64,000 nt of DNA from Neoceratodus forsteri (lineage: Eukaryota > Chordata > Ceratodontiformes > Ceratodontidae): positions 1,088,529,001 to 1,088,593,000 of the forward strand of contig CM057453.1 of the NCBI GenBank assembly GCA_016271365.2, in the 5' to 3' direction. The notes beneath the pieces were generated by a model that made no database searches, was not told where the DNA came from, and saw only the letters and a program-made list of their open reading frames with translations. Below, one piece after another: positions 1 through 10,680 of the stretch; positions within the stretch are counted from its first letter, which is position 1; each line of letters opens with the position of its first letter. The position numbers and the translations under genes were made by a program.

Positions 1-849
1 TCCTGATTTACAAATTTTGAATCTTTGACCAAGTGAGTGCAGGCCATCCTTGTACAGTACACAGGCCACACGATCCCTGTACAATACAGAGGATGCATGC
101 CCTGTACAATACGTAGTATGTATGCTGTCTGACTTTCCATACAGTGGCCGGCAGAGGAGGTAAGAGGAGGGCTGTGCCAGTTGCCATATGGGCTCCCATA
201 GCACTGGTGCTTTAGGTAAGGGGAGGGTTGGCAGGGAGGGTGGTCATTGCCGTGATGCAGGGATGCTGCGAGACACCAAAGAGTACTAGTCTGCCACAGG
301 CATGGTGGAGGGTACCACTGGACACCAAGGAATATTGTAGGTTTTTTTTTTTCAGTAAAATGTTTATTATAAGAAACATCAACATATACAAAGGTAGGAT
401 TATTGTATTGTGATCGGGGCTGAGGATCAGAGACCAGCGGGGGGACCACTGGCCACCAGGGGGGATGCAATATTTAATTGTTCCTGCATTGAGGGGGTAT
501 GCTTGATTTTACAGGCCCAGGGATCCGAGATGGGGGAACCACTGGTGAACAGGTAGTGTGCTTTATCTTATGGGGCCAGGGAGCAGAGACCGGGGGACCA
601 CTGGACACCAGGGACTTCAAGGTTTTTAATGGGGGTTGGTGATCAGAGGGTTGGAGTAGCCTCTAGGCACCAGGAACAGTACATACATCACACAGGATGG
701 TGATCAGAGGAAGGGAGGGAGTTTGTGGACTATTTGGGATTATGTTTTTAAACTACGGGACAGTGATCAGAGGGGGGACCATGGACCACTAGGGACTATG
801 TTTTTAAACTACAGGATTATGATTGGAAAGGGGGGGGCCACTAGGTATT
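1..849 (+). repeat. Foldback element copy 1: centre and first part of right arm
   Basis: The first 110 bases hold imperfect repeats of about 30 bp built on CTGTACAATAC/CTGTACAGTAC. These match the centre of copy 2 near 16040-16160. Bases 110-230 match the hub of copies 2 and 3 (a GAGGAGGGCTGTGC block). From about 420 the DNA is a run of diverged units with the pattern GATCAGAGGG, then CCACTGGACACCAGGGA, the same unit that forms the arms of copies 2 and 3. The left arm would lie before base 1, so this copy is cut by the window edge. The arm resumes at 5289 after a CR1 insertion. Confidence 0.7.
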
Positions 850-856
850 AGGAAAT
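850..856. repeat. Target-site duplication, CR1-A (3' side)
   Basis: AGGAAAT occurs here and again at 5282-5288, exactly flanking the CR1-A sequence. The foldback arm reads continuously once the CR1 is taken out. Confidence 0.7.
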
Positions 857-1284
857 ATAGAAACATGGAAATTGTTGGCAGATAAGGACCTCCAGGCCTA
901 TCCAGTCTGCCTGTAGTCCCTATACATTGTATGTGGCCACTGACCCTATGTGATCAATGGCTTTTCATCACTCCCTCCCCTCTCAAGGTACCCTTGTGCC
1001 TGTCCCAGGCATGCTTAAACCCCTCCACTGTACTTGCCCTCACTACCACCTGTGGCAGACTATTCCAAGTGTTAACTACCCTTTTTGTGTAGAAAAATTT
1101 CCTCACACTACCTCTTAATCTACCCCCCCTTCAATTTCATATCGTGCCCCCTTGTTGTAGTACTTTTTCTACATTGGAAAAGGTCCCCTACCTGCACCTT
1201 GTTTATCTCCTTGAGGTACTTGAAAGTTTCAATCATGCCCCCCCCACTCTCTCTTCTCCTCCAGTGAGTATACATTGAGGTCCC

Positions 1285-3863
1285 TTAGTCTCTCCTCATA
1301 TGTTTTGTAGTGCAAGCCCTGCACCATCTTTGTTGCCCTTCTCTGGATAGCCTCCAGAACTGCATGCAGTACTCCAGGTGAGGCCTTACCAATGTTTTAT
1401 ACAATGGCATCACCACCTCCCGCCTTCTGCTAGTGATACCCCTGCCTATGCACCCCAGCCTGCCACTGGCCCTCCCTGCCACCTTTGTGCACTGCTTTGA
1501 TACTTTAAGGTCATCAGAGATGATAACTCCTAGGTTCCTTTCCTCCTTGGTGACAGTCAGCCCCCCCCACCCAACTGTAGCTCTCCCCAAGGTTTCCTCT
1601 ACCCAGGTGCATTATTTTGCACTTTTTTGCATTGAACCTCAGTTGCCACATCTCTGACCATCTTTCAAGCTTCTCCAGGTCCCTCTTCATTTTCTGCACC
1701 CCTTCTGGAGTATCCACCCTGTTGCAGATCTTGGTGTTATCTGCAAACAACACGACCTTTCTTTCCAGCTCCACAGCAATATCACTAATGAAGACATTGA
1801 ACAGAATTGGTCCCAGTACTGATCCCTGTGGTACCCTGCTGGTCACCCCCACCCCCAGATTGTACCCCATTTACCACCACCCTCTGTCTCCTGTATGTTA
1901 ACCAGTTCCTAACCTACTTCACCACCTTGTCTCCCACACCCAGACTACCCATCTTGTTAACCAACATTCTATGTGGGATGGTGTCGAAGGCTTTGCTGAA
2001 ATCTAGGTAGGCAATGTCTACTGCCCCTCCCTGATTTACTTCCCTAGTCACCCAATCAAAAAAAAATCTATCAGATTTGTTTGACATGTCCTTCCTGCTG
2101 TGAATCCGTGTTACCTCAGATCCTGGGCACCCCTTGTTTTCCAGGTGTGCCACTATCCTTTCTTTCAGCAGTGTCTCCATGATCTTTCCCACAACTGAGG
2201 TGAGGCTGACAGGCCTGTAGTTCCCCTCCTCATCCCTACTGCCGCTTTTGTGCAGTGTGACCACATGTGCCCTCCTCCAGTCCTCTGGAACCATACCTGT
2301 GTTGAGTGACTGCATGATCAGGGATGCCAGAGGCATTGCCAGTTCCCTTCACAGCTCCCTTAATATCCTTGGGTGGATGCCGTCTGGCCCCATGGCCTTA
2401 TCCACCTTCAGCTTTGTGAGTTCTTCCAGAGCTCTCTCCAATGTGAATGGACTGGTGTCCACTGCCCCCTCCCCCATTGCCTCTGCTACCCATCTGTGGT
2501 CCTTGACCCTCCCCCTCCCTAGTGAATACTGAGAAGAAGTATTTTTCAGTATTTCTGTTTTGTCCAGCTCTCCCTCCTTACACTCTCCCTCCTCCCCTTT
2601 GAGTCTCACAATGCCACCACTGGTTTTTCTTCTTTCGCTGATGCAACTATAAAATGCCTTGAACCCTTTTTTCACAGACAATGCTAAAACCTCCTCTGTC
2701 TGCACCTTAGCTCTCCTAACAGCCTTCCCTGCTTCCCTTAGACATTCAAGGTATGCCTCCCTGTCCTCCCTTTGGGTCCCCCCTTATATTTCCTGAAACT
2801 CAATCTTTTAGCACTGACATTGTCCCCCACCTCCACAGAGAACCATAGTGGATTCCTTCTTTTTCCTTTGGACACTGTCCTAACGCATTGGTTTGTTATC
2901 CCCACTACGGCTCCTTCCAGTTTCTCCCATTGTTCCTCCACCCCATCTATTACCTCTCCCTTCCCCAGGACAGCTTGTATATATCTACCCATTTCAGTGA
3001 AATCCGCCTTCCTAAAATCTAATACTTTCGCCCTTGCGTGGCATAATTGAGTCCATGTTGCCATGCTGAACCACACCATGAGGTGGTCACTGGACCCCAG
3101 CTGCCCTTCAACCTGTATTTCTTCAACTCTGTTCCCATTGGTCTATACCAGGTCCAGAATTGACTTGTCTCTGGATGGTTTATGCACCAGCTGCCTCAGT
3201 CCAACCCCCTGCAGGGATTCTGGGATGGCTGTGCTTTCTGGCTGAAGCAGCCACCTGGGTGGTCCAATCCACGTCCGGCGTATTGAAATCCCCCGGTAGC
3301 AGGATTTTTCCTTTAGCTGCCATGTTGTGTATTTCCTCCACTTGTTCCCTGTCAACTTCCTCTCTGTTTCAGAGATCTGTAGATCACCTCTGTGCATATT
3401 GCTGTTCCATTCCTTGGCTCCAGGGTGACCTACATTCCTCAGTCTCCCCGTCTTCCTTGAACTTCTGTAGCCTTTATACCATCTCTGATGTACAGGGCCA
3501 CCCCCCACCCTTTTGACCTTCCTTGTCCCTCCCGAACAGTGTATAGCCTGGTACATTGACTTCCCAGCCATAATTAGCAGAGTACCACATCTCTGTTATT
3601 GCTACTATGTCAAGGTCTGCATCCGTCAACAAGGCTTCCAGGTCTGGAACCTTATTTCCTAGGCTACGGGCATTTGTTAACATAACCTTCCATGTTTTAC
3701 AGTCTGCCCTCCCTCTGCTCTTGTCCTCCCTCTCCAGCGTCTTCCTCCCATCCTGGTTTCCTTTCCTATATGCTCCCCATATATCACTTGTTATACACTC
3801 TTTGTCTACCTGCCCTTCCCTGCCTGCTTTAGCTGTATCTGTTGGCAACTTATGTTCCTGCAT
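1285..3863 (-). pseudogene. CR1-A ORF2: endonuclease and reverse transcriptase, broken
   Basis: Reading from 3863 down, the AP-endonuclease domain is seen as NARSLGNK, then ITEMWYS, GDFNTPDVDW (across a frameshift near 3280) and SDHLMVWF near 3080, which carries the catalytic SDH. The reverse transcriptase follows with VPEDWRRAHVVTLHKSG and NYRPVSLTSVVGK, then AYLDFSKAFDTIPH and VPQGSVLGPILFNVFI. The active-site box reads FADN where the family has FADD, so the second catalytic aspartate is lost (near 1755). The C-terminal region contains NLGVIISDDLKVSKQC and LVRPHLEYC. Several frame changes and stops separate these blocks. The protein would normally nick the target and prime reverse transcription of its own RNA. 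This copy cannot. Confidence 0.88.
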
Positions 3864-4037
3864 GTTCCCATGTGGTGAGTGTTCCTAAGCCTCCTGCCCC
3901 TTCTGGCTGTCCCCCCTTGGTCAGTTCAAATGCTCACAGCTGAAGCATTTCAAATTCTCCCTAAGGGCCAAGGTGCCCTTCTCAGACAGATGCAGGCCAT
4001 CTTCCTTATATAAGCTTGCATCTGTTTAGGTTGGGTT

Positions 4038-4400
4038 TCAGACCCCTATGAAGCCAAAACCCTCCCTTCCACACCAATCCTTCAACCAGGAGTTGAAGGA
4101 ACAGATGTGGAGTGCCCTATTCTCCCCTGTGCCCTGGACAGGTAGCACCTCTGAGAATGAGACGGAGCATGCTAGCTGTTTCAGATTTCCCCCCAGCTTC
4201 CTGAAATCCTCCTGGACTCTGGCTAACTCCACCCTTCTCCCTACCAGGTCATTGGTCCCCAGGTGGACAAGGACATCAAACTGCTCTGTTCTAGCTATTG
4301 CCCTAGCGAGCCTATGGATCAGCTCGCCATCCCTCCATGCAGTGCTTCCCGGGATGCACTTGACCTCCCTCTGTCCTCTGCTAGGTGTCCCTAACTCCAC
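4038..4400 (-). pseudogene. CR1-A ORF1 remnant with SGNH-esterase-like stretch
   Basis: A 120-residue minus-strand stretch contains FDVLVHLGTNDLV, then FSEVLPVQGTGENR and FNSWLKDWCGREGFGFIG. This order (GTND, then a serine/valine-rich strand, then a WLKDWC...GFGFI helix) resembles the SGNH/GDSL-type esterase domain described in the ORF1 proteins of some CR1 and L2 LINEs. It lies directly upstream of ORF2 on the same strand, as expected for ORF1. Sequence from 4400 to about 5200 probably holds the rest of ORF1 and the 5' untranslated region, but no clean reading frame is left. The family is inferred from motif pattern only. Confidence 0.62.
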
Positions 4401-5281
4401 TCCCTGGACAATAGAGTCCCCCAGTAGAAGAAGTTTCCACCTCCTCCTCCAGGGTCCCGTGCCTCCCTTCCTGGGGCTCCATCCTGGGGGACCCTCCCAT
4501 CTTTCCTGGTCCCAGCCTCAGGTTCCGGAGTGGAGCTTTCTCATTCCTCCAAAACAGTGTAGGAGTTACTAAGTGGAACCGGTTGGGGGATGTGCTTTAG
4601 ACCAATCCCCTCACCCTCCCCAAGCCCACCGTGTTCCAATCAGTCTTCTTCCTGGGCAACCTTTGAGGTTCAGGCTGTGAACCCAGTGGTCTATGGGCGG
4701 GGGTGGATTCTGCCTGCAACCTGGCCCATTCTCCTCGGAGACAAGCAGCCTCTTCCCTCAGCCCAGAGAGCTGCCTGCAGATAGGGTAGCATCACAGCCT
4801 CCAGAATGTCTCCCTGAAGACTGCTGCTCTACAACCACTGCATTGCACCACTCCCATCATGTCTGTTTCCCTCCTCAATCTACTGCCTTCTTAAGATGCC
4901 TATTCATTATTTTTTCTGTCTTTGCTACTTCCTGTATGGGTGCAGGATGTTGCAAGGCCCTATGGGACCTACCTTATAACTGTAGGGCAAGCCCTGGGAT
5001 GGATGGGTTGTGGGGTGGGAGGGTGGGATTACACTGCAGGCTGTGTCCAAAAACAATCAGCCAAGAAGACCTCTGGCAGTGGCTCCTCACTCCACTCACT
5101 GTGGTCCAGACACAGCCAATTACAAACACACAGTCACAAACTTACCAGCTAGAATCCCTCATTCCTGCCCAAGTTAAATGGAGAAGCACACTGAAATGAC
5201 AGTTAAGAAAAGACTTCAAATTCAAACTACACTAATCCCCGTAATATGATGCCTGCACTTAAAGTTCAGAAACAGCCAGCC

Positions 5282-5288
5282 AGGAAAT
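5282..5288. repeat. Target-site duplication, CR1-A (5' side)
   Basis: AGGAAAT, the partner of 850-856. It marks the 5' end of CR1-A. Confidence 0.7.
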
Positions 5289-5830
5289 GTTAAAATGATT
5301 TACAGGACAGCTATGGGGGGGAGGGGGGATCACTAAGCACCAGGGAACGTATGTACATTTCATGTGATGGCAATCAGAGGAAAGAGGGCACTCTGGGCAC
5401 CACAGACATATTTTTTCTGGGAATGGGCAATCAGGGTGGGGGGCATGGCTAGTCACAGGGGCATAAACCTACTGCTGCTGCCCATGCAGATGAGCCCATA
5501 GTGGGCATGCACATAGCCCCTTAGTGCCTTGCATGCTACATTGGCTCATTTGCATGGGGCCATCTGAATATCACACTGGGTGCTAACAGTGCTTTCGGGT
5601 CTGGAGGCACTATTCCATGCACTGCCGGGATACATGTCAATGCTGTTCTATTTGACTTAGCACTGCACTGAGATGCCCCTATATTCAGTCGGATAGTGCT
5701 GGTGTACTATCCATCTGAATATAGCATCCTCTGTGTCATGGCAATTGGCAAGCGCAGCACAAAACATTGTGCTACACTTTGCCCAATTTTGAATATTGGG
5801 CCCCTGAACTCTAGACTGCATGAGACTCTA
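5289..5830 (+). repeat. Foldback element copy 1: rest of right arm and unique tail
   Basis: The GATCAGAGGG / CACTAAGCACCAGGGAA units resume to about 5450. They are followed by a unique tail of about 340 bp (near 5470-5790) that aligns in the same orientation with 17180-17510 of copy 2. Shared blocks include TGGGCATGC, GGCTCATTTGCATGGGG, ATTCAGT.GGAT and GCAGCACAAAA. The end is near a GCCCAATTTTGAATATTGGGC stretch. Confidence 0.7.
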
Positions 5831-5918
5831 TCGTAGTTATATGAACCTAAAAAAAACAGGTATCCAACTGTAATGGGAAAGAGAAAGAGAACGAAAAAGA
5901 GAAGGCTCTACAATGCCA

Positions 5919-5993
5919 GGTCGAGAACTAAGTTTTCGACCGCCATCACAGTGATGGATTTATGTCGACCACAACTTGCAGTTGACATAAATC
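5919..5993. repeat. Three consecutive hairpins
   Basis: Three inverted repeats sit end to end. 5919-5941 is a quasi-palindrome with ends GGTCGA...TCGACC. 5943-5957 is CCATCACAGTGATGG, a 7-bp perfect stem with a one-base centre. 5957-5993 has GATTTATGTC and GACATAAATC arms around a 17-base loop. This may be an end of a degenerate DNA transposon; no family is assigned. Confidence 0.6.
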
Positions 5994-7359
5994 TGACTGG
6001 AGACCCCGGATGTTTTTTCAACAGGAGGCTTCACCCCCAACCCCCCCCATGAGCCCCCCACAGCCCCCGATCTAAAGGATTCTAACTCCAAGTCAGAGTT
6101 GGATCAGGGAGGGGGTGCAGGACCGGGAAAGCAAGTGCTATGGTCTTGGGTGGAATATTACAGTGAAAATGTCGATGTTGTCGGTTCAGCATTTTTGCTG
6201 TAATAGTGTCGTCGTCCTGCGGGCATACCAAAAGGAAAAGAGAAAGTTACTTCCTGAGGGGAACAGATTTGGACTACTGCCAAACATTCTGCAAACTCTG
6301 AAGTTTGGAGTCCATTTGTTTGGAAAGTTGGTACTAGATTATTTGAAACACTAGTTATCTATTTAATGTATGATAAAAATATTCTGACGTGAGTTCCATG
6401 TCATAATAGCGAATTAATTTAAGCAAACATTAAAACAGTAAATCAACAAAAGCGACTGCAATTTCAAAGAATCCAAATAATAGCGCAGCACATAACAGCT
6501 AATATATGGCTCAGATCGCTCCCACCTCCTCATCTCATCTGTAGAGAAATCCTCTGCAAGGGGCATTCCTTTCTGGCTATGAAGGAACTCAACCACCATC
6601 CTCTTAGTAACCAGAACAGGTAAGCAGAGCACCTCATTACACGCCTACTTATAGTCCCCATTAACGGATGTTGTGCTTACTGTGATACACAGGGGGCTAT
6701 GCCCACCACACCCACTCATGGGGGGTTGTGCCCCCAACCACCCTATCTTTAATATTCTAACACCACACCGCTCGTTGATAGTGGGGGTATCAGCATGTCC
6801 AGAGTGCTGTAATTATACAGTCACTATTGTCACTGTTATGTATTGTTCGCCAGTCTGTGCCAGTTGATATTACGTGAGGCGCTATTATTGCTATGTTGTA
6901 ATGTACTCGCTATTTAATACTCGCTATTATGATGTGATACCTCTGAGGTTCACTGGCGAGACTGTAGCTTGAACAGTGTTAACCACACATGTATATTTTC
7001 GTCTTTTAGTAAGGTAAGAAAATAATAGGAGGAGATGGTAGAAAATAGGAGATTTTAGGAATAGAAACACATAATTTACCAGAGAACATTTTGTTTGGAG
7101 AATTTTTACAAACGGGATAAAGCACAGAAGTATAAAATTTCTATTCTTGGCATTTCAGCAAACACACAAAAGTGGCTACAAAATCTCCTTTCAACTTAAG
7201 GAGTAAATGGCTGGGCACAGTGCACAGTGAATGTGATTTATCAATTAGCGAAACCAACACATATTGTACGACTGCAGAAAGGATGATATTTACAATAAAT
7301 GCCTACTATGGGTGGTATTTATGATCTTAAGGCTGCTTTATTTTGTTACTTAAAGAAGC
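5994..7359. other. No recognisable gene or element
   Basis: Short open frames only, with no domain signature. A C-rich stretch at 6040-6070 and a small CAGCA/TGCTG hairpin near 6190 are visible. 6660-6960 has CGCTATT-type short repeats. Nothing can be assigned. Confidence 0.4.
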
Positions 7360-7510
7360 AGTGTGACCTAGGTGTTAGCACAGAGGTATGGGTACCAGGA
7401 GACCCTGGCTTGAATTCCGCCAGAGCTAATTACTCACTTTGTGATTGAACAAGTCAATCAACCTCTCAGTGCTTCAGTCTGCACAGCTGTAACAGTGGGT
7501 AAAAGTAGGA
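7360..7510 (+). mobile_element. MIR/CORE-like tRNA-derived SINE fragment
   Basis: A tRNA-like head is seen: GTGACCTAGGTGTTAGCAC resembles an RNA polymerase III A box and GGCTTGAATTCCG resembles a B box about 45 bp later. It is followed by TGAACAAGTCAATCAACCTC and CAGTGCTTCAGT, which match the GGGCAAGTCACTTAACCTC...GCCTCAGT segment of the MIR family. It is an old, diverged copy with an uncertain 3' end. Confidence 0.68.
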
Positions 7511-7975
7511 CCCCCCCCCACCCCCCTGAACACAAGATGTTGCATTTCAGTTGGGCCATTCCGGCTAAATATATTGTGAAATGGATACAAATTAATAACT
7601 TGGAATGCAGAAGAAACCAAAGGAAATCTGCAGAGTTGGAGGGCATTCTGGTATAAAGTAGGAACTAATGATCTGAGTGGAGGAGAGCTAAACTCTTCTG
7701 AAATGGAAACTGATTTAAAAAACACACTGTATATGAATTACAGTATAATATACTGTATGGTTAGTGTCTGTTGTGTTTTCAGCAATCCTTACATTCAAAA
7801 AAGCTATTGTACCACAGTAGTAGTATTAGAAAGTCATTGTACCACAGTAGCTATGGCACTACTGTGGAACAGCAACATTACTAAATTTGAGACATTCCCA
7901 CCAGCTGTGAATAACATTCCACGCCACCTTGCCCAGCTATTTATCTACCATTTATTTTGAACTTTAGAAAACCCA

Positions 7976-8313
7976 GGGCAGGATTCTCAAAGATCGTGAA
8001 ATACCCATAGCTGCAGATAAATCGTGGTGCAAGTGAGTTGCCACTTGCTGATCCACAGGTTAACCGCAGCGGCGGGTATTCACAAAGGTGGAGCTGGATG
8101 ATGACCGACTCCACGATTTACGGCTGCTTGCAGGAGGTGTTGCCAGGGAGATCTCCACAGCTGCGGCAAGATGCTACGGCTGGTGGGAGCAGCTGTAACA
8201 TCCTCCGCAATTGCTGGCTGAGAATCACAACCAGCGCAGCTGTGGGCGATTTCAGCCCTCAACTGTAGTTGTGGAGTGGGACTTTGGTCCTGAAAGTTTT
8301 GAGAATCCTGCCC
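7976..8313. mobile_element. 338-bp terminal-inverted-repeat element (MITE-like)
   Basis: The ends are a perfect 16-bp inverted repeat: GGGCAGGATTCTCAAA at 7976-7991 and its reverse complement at 8298-8313. CCA lies next to both ends and could be a 3-bp target duplication. The interior is GC-rich compared with its flanks and has no transposase. It looks like a non-autonomous cut-and-paste DNA transposon. The 3-bp duplication and end sequence would fit a PIF/Harbinger-type element, but the superfamily is not settled. Confidence 0.72.
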
Positions 8314-9720
8314 CCAGTCCACATCCAGCAGACTTGGCTCTGGCTCATTTCTCTCAGCTATAGCCCACGCCTTTACAGAATCTTATAAAAAGGGAAGGGG
8401 AAATCCTACATCCAGATTGGTCCTTAGCCATTGCATTAAAAGTGTCTAATGCATGGCTAAAAACAAGTGCTACCAATCTGGATGCAGGACATTAAACAGA
8501 TCTTTGTGCCATAGAATGTTTAAATAGACTTTTCCACAGCCTAATTGTCCCTGTGTGGCAAAATGCTGTTTATTAAAAACATCAAATAAATCTCAAATAC
8601 AGTTTTCTACATTGTTTTCTGTCTTACTGTTTTATCTGCAGAAATCTGTCAATGCAGCCAACTTCGTCACTGGCCATCTGCTCGCTCCCACCCCTGCCCT
8701 CATCAGTCACTCATTCGCTTTCTCTGATAGGCATCCATCCTGATTTTAGTAACTAATTACTGATATTACCAGTCTGCTATTTGTTTTTAATTTCCTTTTT
8801 TTGCACAGAGCCGCTACAATCTGCCCACCCCCCAGGATAATCATCAAGCATTTGCTCCTGTTCACCGCCCGCACTTGAATCAGTTCCCTACCACTGCGTG
8901 GCACTAGCTCTGATGTTCATTGCTATTATCTATCTCTTCTCAAACATTTAACTGAACTCCGCAACAGCTTATGACCACGTTATCAGCCTCATGAACTGCA
9001 ACAATGGCGTAATTATGATTTACCTTGAATTTTTTTTTATGAAATACTTAGATAAGATTTCACTCCTCCTCACCCTCCAAACATCTTTTCCTTCCAGGCT
9101 CAAATGCTGTACAATTTAAAACTAAAATTAGTTTATTAAGTCAATTTGAAAACACTTTTACTTTCTCATTTCCATCACTAGCTGGCCCTGCTGTTCTCTT
9201 TTTTGGCAAATGATGAACTCATGAGGACACTTTTTTTTAATACTGTATGCAAATTTCCATTAATGACATGGGGCGGGAGATTCTACAATCACATTGCCTC
9301 CGCTTTTACACTACAGAAGTGCAGCCAGTTACATCTACAGGATTGGGAAACCTGTAAAGCTAAACTACAAAATGGGAAAAACTACAACTACAGAAACCTA
9401 CTAAGGTAAGAAGACCTAAAGCAAAAAAGAAAAGCCTTAAAGTGCAACGAGGCAGAGGAACTACTTTATTAAAATCTAAGCAACATATTTATTTTTTTAA
9501 TATTTAAACACATAAATTTTAGGTGTTCCTTTAATGTAAATTACAGGGACCCATTTTAGAAACACAATAAGACACTCGAAGAATGTGCATAAGACAGTTC
9601 TAATGCATACCTCGTTATGCCTTATTGCTTACATATTTCACTACCTGGTATCCCTTTAAGGAAAAACCCTTGTATTATGTTTATGTTTGCTGCTGACCAC
9701 AACCTGAGAGGCACAAACAG
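8314..9720. other. No recognisable gene or element
   Basis: AT-rich sequence with short frames only. I see no repeat family, tandem structure or domain signature. Confidence 0.4.
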
Positions 9721-10680
9721 AAACATAGAATCTGTTGATGGACAGAAACTGGTGGTCCATCAAGTCTGCCTCATCACCTAACCTAGTGTCATGATGGGCT
9801 GTCCCCATACACTCACCGTTCCTCAACTTTCCTCTTAATGGTGCTCTCCTTAGGGATTATGAGTCCTTTTGCTCAGTCCCAGCTGTGTTCAAACCCATTT
9901 AGGTTACCTGTCCCCACCACTTCTGCTGGTAATCTGTTCCACCTCTCTACCACCCTTTCCATGAACTAGAACTTCTTCACATCCTGCCTGAATCAAAATC
10001 CTCACAAACATCCAATCATGCCCTCTTGTAACTGGATCCTATTTCTAACAAATAGGTCTTCACTATCAGCTCTGTTTGTACCCCATAGAACCATGTATTT
10101 TGTATTATGTCCCCTCTCTTGCATTTGTCCTCAAGCGAGTACATATTCAGGGACCCCAGACATTGTCATATGATTTACATTGCTGGCCTTGCATCATTTT
10201 GGTGACCCTTCTCTCTACTGACTCCAGTCTGTCTATGTTATTTCTCAGGAGCGGGCTCTAGAACTGGGTATGATATTCCAGGAAAGGCCTCACCAGAGTC
10301 CTGTATAGGGACAGAATTACTTCACTACTATCAAAACCTCTCCATATACATCTTGGTATCAGAAGTGCCTTACTGTATGCATTGTTACATTGGCTGGTTT
10401 GCTTGAGGGAGTCACTGATGATAACCCCCAGATCCTTCTCCTCTGTTGCAATGATGAACCTAACCCCTTCCATCCAATATTCCGTATGTGGGTTCCTTTT
10501 CCTTAGTGCACAACCTGACACTTCTTGGCATTAAGTTTCAGCAGCCACATCTGTCACCGTCTCTCCAGCCTTTCTAGGTCTTTCTGAACTCCCCTCACCC
10601 TGTCTACCCTGCAGCATAGTTTTGTGTCCCCAGCAAGGAGGAACATCTCACCCAGGATACCATCCCTATGTAACTAATGA
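9721..10680 (-). mobile_element. CR1-B: 5'-truncated CR1 fragment
   Basis: This is a minus-strand fragment of about 960 bp holding the last part of a CR1. The protein remnant at 10258-10521 has KDLGVIISDSLKQTSQC and LYRTLVRPFLEYHTQF, the conserved C-terminal block of CR1 ORF2. Sequence between 9750 and 10250 matches the 3' part of the other copies (for example the complement of CATCAAGTCTGCC). The 3' end is near 9721, where the complement carries TTCTATGTTTC. The 5' end fades near 10680. It is a typical 5'-truncated insertion. Confidence 0.82.

Larger units (their letters stand above)
857..5281 (-). mobile_element. CR1-A: near full-length CR1-clade LINE inserted in foldback copy 1
   Basis: This 4.4-kb minus-strand non-LTR retrotransposon has remnants of two ORFs. 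Its 3' end lies at the low-coordinate side, where the complement reads as a TTTCCATGTTTCTAT-like tail, close to the TTCTATG repeats ending the other CR1 copies here. It is flanked by AGGAAAT duplications, and the length is close to that of a complete CR1, so the 5' end is probably near intact. The order from high to low coordinate is 5' region, ORF1 with an esterase-like stretch, endonuclease, reverse transcriptase and 3' end. Stops and frameshifts break both ORFs, so it is not active. It is the most complete CR1 in the window. Confidence 0.88.
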
